A stretch of 64,000 bases of DNA from Lactuca virosa. Its lineage: Eukaryota; Streptophyta; Magnoliopsida; Asterales; Asteraceae. The notes below the pieces were generated by a model, which was given only the letters and a program-made list of their open reading frames with translations, did no database searches and was not told the DNA's origin. A program made the position numbers and the translations under genes. The stretch covers positions 98,873,346-98,937,345 of the forward strand of contig CAKMRJ010005523.1 in NCBI GenBank assembly GCA_928212115.1, read 5' to 3'. Shown piece after piece: positions 55,762 through 64,000 of this stretch; position 1 is the stretch's first letter, and each line of letters begins with the position of its first letter.

Positions 55762-57606
55762 TCAAAAACTTTTCTTGGTCGTATATTGCACTCCTTGATG
55801 TCCTCTGGTGGGCCCGCTATGACATTGCTTCAAGATTTCCCGACTTTCTTTCCCGGATACACATCTTCTTATCATACCATCAGCACAGCTACGAAAGAGG
55901 TATGACTCATCCCAAAAGTAATACTTAATTTCTGAAAAGAACTTCTTCTTTTGTTGGCGGGTCAAGTCTTTTGGGATGTATTCACTAGCTAAATAGTTAG
56001 CTATATCTGCAAACCATGGAATCTCTCCTGCTATAACCAATAAATATTGTTCGGGAAATTCATCTCCAATCTTGTTTTCTTCTAACTCTTCCAAGTGTGG
56101 GTTTTCCAATCTCGAAAGATCATCGACAGCCACGTTTTCCATCCCCTTCTTATCTCGTATATCAATGTCAAACTCTTGTAGCAGCAACACCCAACGAATC
56201 AACCTTGGCTTAGCATCTTGTTTAGCAAAAAGATACTTGAGGGCAGAATGGTCGGTAAAAACTATGGTTTTTGACAAAACCAGATATGAGCGGAATTTAT
56301 CAAATGCAAACACCACTGCTAGTAGCTCCTTTTCTGTAGTAGTGTAGTTTTCTTGTGTTGGGTTCAGGGTCTTGCTTGCATAGTAGATCGGCTGAAAATG
56401 CTTGTCAATTCTTTGTCCCAAAATAGCTCCCACAACAAAGTCACTAGCATCACACATGAGCTCAAAAGGAAGACTCCAATTTGGGGCTACCATAATAGGT
56501 GAAGTAGTCAACTTTTCCTTTAACAATTGAAACGCATCAAGACATTCTTTAGAAACGTTGAATGGGGCGTCCTTCAAAAAAAGTTGAGTCAAGGGCTTTG
56601 TGATCTTCGAAAAGTCTTTAATAAAACGCCTATAAAAACCCGCATGGCCTAAAAAGCTTCTCACCCCCTTGATATTTGTTGGAGGTGGTAATTTAGCTAT
56701 AGTGTCCACCTTTGCTCTATCCACCTCTATCCCCATCCTTGAGACCTTGTGTCCTAGCATAATTCCTTCCTTCACCATAATATGACACTTCTCCCAATTA
56801 AGGACAAGGTTGGTCTTCTCACATCTTGCTAGCATTAGATCTAAGTTGGACAAACAATCTTCAAAAGAGGACCCGAAAACCGAAAAGTCATCCATGAAAA
56901 CTTCCATAAACTTCTCGATCATATCGTGGAAAATGGCCATCATACACCTTTGGAAAGTAGTCGGCGCATTGCATAACCCAAAAGGCATGCGTCTATATGC
57001 AAATGTTCCACTCGGGCATGTAAAGGTAGTCTTCTCTTGATCTTGTAGGTCGATTGGAATTTGAAAATACCCCAAAAAACCATCAAGGAAGCAATAATAT
57101 AGATGCCCAGACAGCCTCTCGAGCATTTGATCAATAAATGGCAATGGGAAATGATCCTTGCATGTGACATCATTTAGTTTTCGATAGTCGATGCAAACAC
57201 GCCACCCGGTCACCGTTCTTGTTGGAATAATTCATTATTTTCATTTGCTACCACCGTCATTCCCCCTTTTTTCAGTACCACCTGCACCGGACTCACCCAC
57301 GGGCTATCAGAAATCGAGTAAATAATCCCGGCATCTAATAGTTTCACCACCTCCTTTTTTCATAACTTCTTGCATGTTCGGGTTTAGTTTTATTTGGCGT
57401 TGAACTACAGGTTTAGCCCCATCTTCTAAGTTAATTTTATGAGAGCAATAAGCTGGACTAATTCCCTTGATGTCGGTTATCTTCCATGCTATAGCACCTT
57501 GCCTCTTCTTTAGGACCCCCACAAGACTTTCTTTCTCATGTTTGGTCAAATCAGCAGCTATAATTACAGGTTTTTGTTGACCCTCTTCAATAAATGCATA
57601 CTCCAA
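55762..57606 (-). pseudogene. rt-rnh: Athila reverse transcriptase and RNase H
   Basis: The upstream part (57606-57307) reads IIAADLTKHEKESLVGVLKK, AIAWKITDIKGISPAYCSHK and slips near 57350 and 57230. The main frame (57213-55762, 483 codons) has GWRVCIDYRKLNDVTCKDHF, PFGLCNAPTTFQRCMMAIFH, the box FMDDFSVFGSSFEDCL with both Asp intact, and FLGHAGFYRRFIKDFSKITK. RNase H: FELMCDASDFVVGAILGQ, YTTTEKELLAVVFAFDKFRS, FTDHSALKYLF. It ends in the first integrase zinc residues. One of the best preserved Athila parts here. Confidence 0.88.
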
Positions 57607-57653
57607 GTGTCCTGGTAGTACTTTCAGCTCGGTTTTCGTGTTCTGAACGTTTC

Positions 57654-57759
57654 ACACGTCGAGTCCAATGATGGTACTCGGTGAGTCCTGGGCAAATTCC
57701 GCGACATATTGGGATTCTTTGGATGGACTTGTCGAGTAGGTCGAGTCTACTCGACGAGT
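57654..57759. repeat. Two palindrome pairs after the Athila protease
   Basis: ACACGTCGAGT 57654 with ACTCGGTGAGT 57676 (22 bp); ACTTGTCGAGT 57727 with ACTCGACGAGT 57749 (22 bp). Only the last is exact. Confidence 0.8.
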
Positions 57760-58649
57760 AGACTGTTCAGTACTTTTGATTAGCTCATTATAATCAGCTT
57801 CCTCAAGCAGTCTCTCTATTTCCAGTAGGTCGCTTTCAGCATCGAATTCTTCATCAAAGGTGATGGTGGTCTTATTTGGTTCTTCATCATTCCATTCCTC
57901 CATTAGTTCTTCCAACATATCAATTGAAAATGTCGTGTCATCACTACTCCTTGCGTGCTTCATGGCTTGATCAACCCCAAAAGTGACTGATTCATCTCCC
58001 ACCCGTAGAGTAAGTTTGGAATCTCGCATGTCAACTATAGTGCTTGCGGTGTTGAGGAAAGGTCTTCCAAGAATGATCGGGACTTGAGGATCCGCTTCCA
58101 TGTCTAACACTATAAAGTCCGCGGGAAACACGAACTTATCAACCTTCACCAATAGATCTTCACATATTCCCCTTGGGAATGTAACCGTTTTGTTTGCTAG
58201 GTGAATTGCCATTCGAATTGGTCTCGGCTCCGGGAGATCTAATTTCTTGAAAAATGAGTATGACATGAGATTTACACTTGCCCCTGAATCAGCCAATGCA
58301 TAGATGGTAGCTAAATTTCCAAAAATTGACAAGGTAAGGTTAAGCTTCCCGGATCAACCTTCTTCTTCGGTAGTTTGTTCAACATGGCAGCTGAACAATT
58401 CTCATTTAGAACCACTTTCTTCACTTCTTCCATCTTCTTTCTATTAGTTAGAAGCTCCTTGAGAAATTTGGCGTATTTTGGCATTTGTGCAACCGCTTCT
58501 ATGAATGGTATATTAATTTGAAGAGCCTTTATATGTTCTAGAAACTTCTGGTAGTCTTCTTCATTCTTTTCTTGTCTAGCTCGGGTTGGATATGGTAGTG
58601 GAGGCTGATATGGCTTAACTGGAGGCTGAATTTTCTGATCAGGTGTCGG

Positions 58650-58682
58650 ACTCGTCGAGTCCATATCGTGGACTCGGCGAGT
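58650..58682. repeat. Palindrome pair in Athila gag-pol linker
   Basis: ACTCGTCGAGT 58650 and ACTCGGCGAGT 58672, 22 bp apart. Confidence 0.92.
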
Positions 58683-58693
58683 AGTGTCTGGGT

Positions 58694-60328
58694 TCAGCTG
58701 GGTCTGATTTTGGTTCTGCTCTTCTGCCTCCTCCTTTTGTACCATCTTCGGATCTTCGTTCTGAATAGGGCCAGAGGGGTAATTATCTTTCCACTCCTAG
58801 TTGTCATAATATTTATATGTGCGCCTCGTGGATTGTTTTCGGTATTACTAGGAAGTTCTCCCGGTGTTCTTTGATTTATTTGTTGGGCAAGTTGCCCCAG
58901 CTGCTTCTCAATGTTGTGAATAGATGCTTGCTGATTCCTTAATATTGTTCTTGTATCTTGTATTGCATCATTGTGGTCATTGTGTCTCTTCTCGGATGCA
59001 GCTACAAATTTAGTAAGCATTTCTTCCAAATTTGGTTTCTTTTCTTGTGCCGGCTCCTCCTTTTGGTAAAAAACCCTTGCCCTTTGTCTATACTTCTCCT
59101 CCTTCGCCTTCTTGTACTCATCATAAGGAAGCCATTCTTTCTTAGGTTTTCGCCAATCGTCATCAAATCTATCACCACTAGAATAGCATACTTGCACTTT
59201 CTTATTCCCGTTCTCGTCCAAATCACAGTCTCTTATTAGATGAGGCCCATTGCAATTCTCACATCCTACCCGAATAGCATGAATTGTTTGATCCATTTTT
59301 TCCATCCTCCTATCCATGGTTTTCAACATTGCCATAACTGCCGACAAATCTTCTGAAGCTGCATAAGCTGATCCCCTTTTCACATCATTCCTTGGATTGT
59401 GGTATTCTCTAGAGTGCTTAGAGAATTCCTCAATTAGTTGATTAATCACCGGGGGTGCCTTCTTTGTGAGTGGTCCTTGTGAGTCAAGCAATAGCCTTGT
59501 TGTAACGTTTACTCCATAATAAAAAATGGAGACTCCTTGTTGACTATTAAGATCATGATGTGGGCAATTCCTTAGTAAGCTTTTGTACCTCTCCCACGCC
59601 TCATAAAGTGATTCTCCGGCTTGTTGCTCAAAATTAGCTATAGCTTTCTTCAACTTGGCTATCTTTGATGGCGGGCAAAATTGATCAATAAACTCTTCTT
59701 TCATTCTAGCCCATGTGGTGATCAATCCTGGAGGGAGTGATTTTAGCCAATCTTTTGCAGCGCCTTTAAACGTGACCGGTAACATGCGAAGCAGAACGGT
59801 GTCACGGGCCAGATTAGGAAAGTTGAAGTAATCGGCTATATCATTGACCTCTTCTAGGTGCTTGTACGCGTCTTCGTGATCTTTTCCATAGAACGGAATT
59901 TCTTTAAGTTGGGCGAGTATGTGGGCTTTAAGTTCGAAGTTGGCATTTTCTGGAATCGCGGGTTGCACGAGTCCCGGACCGGTATCTTCACGCATCCTCT
60001 TCTTCCACTAGCCCATGGTAACTTCATCGATGTTAGCCATGGTGCCTTCGAATCCGCCTTCTAGATCGCTACCTTCTTCAAATTCGCTTTCTTCCTTTTC
60101 GGATTGGTACACGATGTCTTCCTTGATTGGGTCTTCGGTTGCCAAGGAAGAGGTGCTGGATGCTCGTGATTTACTGCTCTTCTTTTTGCTAAAAACAGAT
60201 TTGAGATTCTTCAAAGGTGAGTTCTTTGAAGATGCGGATTCTCCAACGGTTTTGCCTTTATTCTTCCGTAAAGTAGCCTCCGGGTCTTCAAGTGGTGGAG
60301 TTAAAATTGTATTGCCTCCTCTGGTCAT
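58694..60328 (-). pseudogene. gag: Athila gag
   Basis: Start MTRGGNTILTPPLEDPEATL at 60328. A Lys/Ser-rich N-terminus and an acidic patch follow, then a TAG at 60008-60010 (TMG*WKKRMRED). The open frame 59995-58694 has the gag core HILAQLKEIPFYGKDHEDAY, YFNFPNLARDTVLLRMLPVT, WLKSLPPGLITTWARMKEEF, QQAGESLYEAWERYKSLLRN and EYHNPRNDVKRGSAYAASED, then a Cys-rich stretch VGCENCNGPHLIRDC. It ends in MTTRSGKIITPL and slips into the linker frame. Forms the particle and binds RNA. Confidence 0.86.
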
Positions 60329-60616
60329 AAACACTCTGAAATAAAAGCAAGAAAAAAAATGCGTAAAAAGAACAAAAACGAAACAGAAAGAAAATAAAAA
60401 ACCAAAACTGAAAATCAGCACTGAACTCGTCGAGTAGGTGCGACTGCACTCGGCGAGTACACTGCCTAAAAGCCTAGAAACAATTAAGAACAAATAAGAA
60501 CAATTAAATACTAAAACTTAACCTAATTACTGAATTACTAAAAAAATAACTTTTTGCAAGATAAGCTCACACAAACGATCGATAAAACTAGATATTAGAA
60601 TTAATTTTTGAACCGT
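60329..60616 (-). other. Athila leader between PBS and gag
   Basis: No gene. A-rich in the sense strand's complement, with one palindrome pair (60425-60458). Confidence 0.65.
60425..60458. repeat. Palindrome pair in Athila leader
   Basis: ACTCGTCGAGT 60425 and ACTCGGCGAGT 60448, 23 bp apart. Confidence 0.92.
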
Positions 60617-60633
60617 TCCCCGGCAACGGCACA
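60616..60633 (-). other. Primer-binding site, tRNA-Asp type, imperfect
   Basis: The minus strand reads GTGCCGTTGCCGGGGAA close to the 5' LTR end. It resembles the usual Athila site TGGCGCCGTTGCCGGGGA with changes at the 3' tRNA end. Confidence 0.7.
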
Positions 60634-61564
60634 AAAAACTTGATGTGTGTAAAACCAACTTGTTTTATTCCTACTCTAAAAATATAATTTAAGCATACAA
60701 AGAGGGTTTTCTCTAGTTTTACAAGACTAGAAACTTAGACACACTAACTAACACACAATTAACTAATCAACTAAAATCAAGTAAAAATTCACCAAATTCA
60801 ATAAAAGGTTTCTGCTTAGGTTCAACTCATTCACTCCTATGGTTATTTTTATGGCAAAACAATAGATTAATTGTTATTGGTTACCGACTAAAGTGATTTG
60901 ATTCGCATTCGCTATTACCAATCCTTAGAAAATCAATTAATTTAAGCAGTGATCAAGTGTTTAAGCTAATTAATTCCCTAGTTCAATTATTCGGATTAAA
61001 TAAGACTTGTAATTGGTTAATCAAATTACTAATTCAATTAGCCTCTTGTTGTTGGTTTATCAACAAGCTCACACATTAATTTACCCATTCTCTAATTAAT
61101 CCTAGTTTCATATTCACTAATCCTAGGCACATAACAAAGTGTTCACATAAATTATATGAGGTAAACAATTAAGAGATGTTCATGCAGCCTAATTGCCTTC
61201 CTATTAACAGAGAATAGTTATGGTTAATGCATAAGGATCTTTAACAAGCTTAATTTAAGAAAATCACCAACTAACAATTAATCAAACCATAAAATTAATC
61301 CATAAGAGTAAAATCGTCTTCCCTTTACAGAAACTAATAAATTTAGCTCATGATTACAGTAGTCAAAAAGCTAAAAACGAAAGCGTTCAACTCAAACATT
61401 GTTCAATTCAAAGATAAATGGAAAATTTAAACCTAATTGCCTTGAATATTCTAAGAATGAGAAATTCGGGTTCTTCTCACGTTCTCCAGGTCTCCAAGGG
61501 TTTCCTTAGTCGCAAAGTATTCTCCAGAAAAGCCAGAAAAAATAGTGGATTCGGAATTTAACCT

Positions 61565-61573
61565 CTATTTATA
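61565..61573 (-). promoter_or_regulatory. Athila LTR TATA box
   Basis: Sense TATAAATAG, same in the 3' LTR. Palindrome sites start 21 bp upstream of it in the sense direction. Confidence 0.6.
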
Positions 61574-61593
61574 AGATCCTCAAAACAGGGGCA

Positions 61594-61717
61594 ACTCGGC
61601 GAGTAGATATCCAACTCACCGAGTTTCTTTGTAAAATCCATGTACGACAAGGAATCTACTTATTTATTCGCGAACATTCATGGACACTCGCAGAGTAGTC
61701 GATTGTACTCGTCGAGT
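61594..61717. promoter_or_regulatory. Two palindrome pairs in Athila 5' LTR U3
   Basis: ACTCGGCGAGT 61594, ACTCACCGAGT 61614, ACTCGCAGAGT 61686, ACTCGTCGAGT 61707. Two sites are mutated relative to the 3' LTR. Proposed upstream promoter element by position. Confidence 0.58.
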
Positions 61718-61919
61718 AGCTTCAGGTTTGTACTCTTTTCTTCATTCTGCAGCTTCTAATTGCATCTCCTTCCTCCTTTTTGCTCCGAGCATGACTTCTG
61801 GACTGAAAATACAATATGAACATTATTAAGTACCTTTTGTTCATAATATGCAAATAATTAGCTAATAACTGATAAAAATCTATACTAAATATATGGCTAA
61901 ATATGCACATATCACAACC

Positions 61920-62519
61920 ACATCCAATGCACCTATAACATCTAGCACCAAAACCCCTAAACCTAAATCATTAACATCAACCATGACTACCACTCCCTCC
62001 GCATCACTTACAACATCCACACCATCCTCAGCAAATACATCTAAAACTTTAGCAACTGGACCAATACCATCCTCAACGCCTACATCTACAACTAAAACTT
62101 CAGCACCTACATCATCGAAACCATCCTCAACACCGACATCCACTACCACATCATCAACACCTATATCTACTACCACAACCTCAAAACCTTCATTGACACT
62201 ACCATCCTCAACAACTACAGTAAATACCACATCCTCCTTACCTAAAGGAACTACCACATCCTCAACATATACATCTATCCCAACACCTACCCCAAAATAT
62301 TCCCCATCACCAACACCTATCCCAGAATCTACCCCATCACCAATAAAACCAACCGTGAATGGATCTGTTGTAAAAAATGTAGAAGGTGAAAACAATTCCT
62401 CTGAAGAGTGTGGACCAAATGGACATTTAACTATTCATGTCTGGAAAAAAAACATGAGTTTCCAATCATATCTTATAACTTTTTTCTATGTATACCTTTT
62501 GGTGTACACGTACATATGA
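61920..62519 (+). pseudogene. 3' part of the reading frame split by Athila; Thr/Ser/Pro-rich
   Basis: 200 codons in exact frame with 41418-41567 after Athila and one CAACC are removed. Composition is mostly Thr, Ser and Pro with repeats such as SSTPTSTT and TPTPKYSPSPTPIPEST, then ENNSSEECGPNGHLTIHVWK and a hydrophobic end. I do not recognise it. The AC-rich strand has few stop codons by composition, so openness alone is weak evidence; the exact rejoining is the better argument. Confidence 0.45.
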
Positions 62520-64000
62520 ATTCAAAAATAAAACGATCACATGACTATTTGCAGGCTCATGCCACCAGGACCTTGTGCACACATTATTATGCTACTAATA
62601 AGCTGCAAAAACAACAATCAAGTTTTCAAAATATATGGCCAAACAAAAGCGGCAAGTACATCTTAGTGCCTGTATACATCAAATTACTAAACTTGACAAA
62701 AGAAAATCAATAATTAACTATTGCCATAACTTAGGGAAGGCTGATTAAATCTTTTCCATGTTTCAAGTACAAACTGAACATTAAGACAACTTTTACTAGT
62801 TTCTAGACTTCACATACATAAATTCTTTCATTATTATCATATGCCAATTCTAGAATTCACATGCATACATGAGTGGAGAAATAAAGGAATCAAGAGAAAT
62901 CGACATTAATCCAAACAAAAGAAATAAATACAGGCAGTTTTTATAACATAAATTTGATTGCAGAAGAGAAATCGAGTTCAATAAAAGAAATCAAGTTGAC
63001 ATCGACATTGATCCGAACAAAAGAAATAAATCCTCCAAAATTAGTGATGTCTTTCCTTCAATCCTTATAGATATAGAACAAGAGGTTTAAGATTGAAAAG
63101 TCGACTATGAGTCTTCGACTCTAAATCGTTCCGATGAAGGCTGCTGAACGAAAAAAAAACGAATTAGAGAAGAGAAAGATCGAGTATAAAAGAAAAAAGT
63201 GTGCATTTTTTAGCAACACTTCCTATACGACTAGATGTTATACCCTGTCTCCACGTCTCCTCGACTTATCCCTATCTCTTCGTCTTTAATTTTCGCCTTT
63301 ACTTTTCAAGTTTTCATCCTTTTTGTCCGCGCTTCCCTTAATCCTATGGATCTAAATGTTTGGCCCAAACAAAATATACCTATAACAACTTACTAAATTT
63401 GTTTCTCTTGTATAAATTGATGCCATGGGCTCTGACCTAGCTCACCCAGCCCTTGGTCCGGCCCTGTTTGTTGTGATCATATCTCGTGGATGGCAAGTAG
63501 GTTCATCTAAGTTCTCAAATTGCTTTAAGATGAAAGGGAATTTTTTTTTAACTTGATGTAGGAAGATTTTTTTTATTATGAAGGTGAGAAAGATATGTTT
63601 AGGGTTTTGAAAGATACCTGAAGCCAAAGCCAGGAGGGATTTCAAGAGTGTCGAGAACAATTTCTTTAGGGCAAAGTCAAGGGGGAATAAAAATTTTAAG
63701 TACGTATTGTATAAAAAAGTCCAAAATTTTTGAAAAATTTTCAAAACTTTCAAAATTTTCAATTTTTTTTAAAAAAAAATAAAAATTATCCTAATCAAAT
63801 ATTTTAGGTTTCATAAAGATCAAAAATATAAAGTTGATTTAATCATAATTTTCGTTATATTTTTAAATTTTGAATTTTTTGAAATTCGATTAATGATGAT
63901 AACTAGGAATTATTCTAAGGCTAATATTTACGTGGGGTTGTGTAGGGTGAAGTGGGGTAGGGGTACATGTGTGGACATGGAGTTGGTCAGGGAAACAAAA
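62520..64000. other. AT-rich region without recognised genes
   Basis: No gene, LTR or PBS seen. Contains a short direct repeat (62899-62929 / 63001-63031) and homopolymer tracts near 63540 and 63760. Confidence 0.5.
62899..63031 (+). repeat. Imperfect 31-bp direct repeat, two copies 102 bp apart
   Basis: ATCGACATTAATCCAAACAA at 62899 and ATCGACATTGATCCGAACAA at 63001, both followed by AAGAAATAAAT. Confidence 0.85.

Larger units (their letters stand above)
57652..58745 (-). pseudogene. pro: Athila gag-pol linker and aspartic protease
   Basis: Linker (58745-58311) with PVKPYQPPLPYPTRARQEKN and FLEHIKALQINIPFIEAVAQ, then the protease ALADSGASVNLMSYSFFKKL (active-site DSG), LVKVDKFVFPADFIVLDMEA and VPIILGRPFLNTASTIVDMR. 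Two overlapping frames meet near 58320. Palindromes lie in both linkers (58650-58682, 57654-57759), encoding TRRV and STSP peptides. A TGA at 57652 ends the frame. Confidence 0.82.
41568..61914 (-). mobile_element. Ty3/gypsy Athila element, both LTRs present, one nested copia
   Basis: LTRs 41568-42948 and 60641-61914, duplication CAACC on both sides (41563-41567, 61915-61919). Minus-strand order: 5' LTR, tRNA-Asp-like PBS, gag, protease, RT (FMDDFSVFG box), RNase H, integrase, a long extra ORF, PPT, 3' LTR. The RT box, PBS and post-pol ORF are Athila hallmarks. The integrase is cut by a copia element (47447-55350). Several stops and frameshifts. Carries nearly all ACTCGNCGAGT palindromes of the window. 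Confidence 0.92.
60641..61914 (-). repeat. Athila 5' LTR (1274 bp)
   Basis: Partner of 41568-42948, lacking about 107 bp near 60700. Substitutions cluster around the palindromes. TATA box at 61565-61573 (sense TATAAATAG). Confidence 0.92.

Noticed and set aside
61880..62395. 171-codon Val/Asp-rich minus-strand ORF
   Set aside because: Complement of the Thr/Ser/Pro-rich frame; openness follows from composition, and it crosses into the Athila LTR.
63421..63466. CAGGGCCGG-type sequence (minus strand) resembling a hAT transposon end
   Set aside because: No matching inverted end or 8-bp duplication found in the window.

Overview
The window looks like plant nuclear DNA from a repeat-rich, probably pericentromeric or heterochromatic region. 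It is almost entirely nested LTR retrotransposons. The lineages (Ty3/gypsy Tat, Tekay/Del and Athila, plus Ty1/copia), primer-binding sites matching plant tRNA-Lys, tRNA-iMet and tRNA-Asp tails, and U2-type splice-like sites all point to a flowering plant. The recurring palindrome ACTCGNCGAGT makes me suspect lettuce or a relative (Asteraceae); that is recollection, not proof. No intact host gene, tRNA or rRNA was seen.

Left half (1-38286): a plus-strand Tat-type element whose 5' LTR starts before the window. Its gag-pol is cut twice. A minus-strand Tekay/Del-like chromovirus with 3.1-3.3 kb LTRs (2788-15580, target duplication ATAGG) splits it between protease and RT. A plus-strand copia cluster (16286-31796, duplication GTTGA) splits the RT. 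The copia cluster holds two head-to-tail copies, four LTR sequences and a 10-N assembly gap. The Tat element also carries an antisense, apparently spliced, extra ORF (35997-37366).

Middle (38287-41417): a truncated inverted relative of the Tat element (LTR, PBS, leader) inserted in a decayed Athila-like gag fragment, a 60-bp tandem array, and AT-rich sequence without genes.

Right half (41568-61914): a minus-strand Athila element with both LTRs and duplication CAACC, which split a Thr/Ser/Pro-rich reading frame. Its integrase is interrupted by a minus-strand copia element (47447-55350, duplication GATAG) related to the left cluster. Athila also has a long post-pol ORF (44784-45944).

The most interesting signals are not protein genes. 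(1) The 11-bp palindrome ACTCGNCGAGT occurs 23 times exactly, nearly always in pairs about 21 bp apart. It is found only in Athila (including just upstream of the LTR TATA box) and in the leader of the nested copia. (2) Twin hairpins in the copia leader share a 22-nt loop, while their different stems keep pairing between copies. (3) A strong splice donor in copia U5 is matched by an acceptor touching the gag ATG. (4) Extra ORFs accompany Tekay (acidic/coiled-coil), Tat (antisense) and Athila (post-pol).

Every gag-pol has at least one stop, frameshift or altered catalytic residue, so no element appears autonomous as sequenced. In the copia copies some breaks may be assembly errors.
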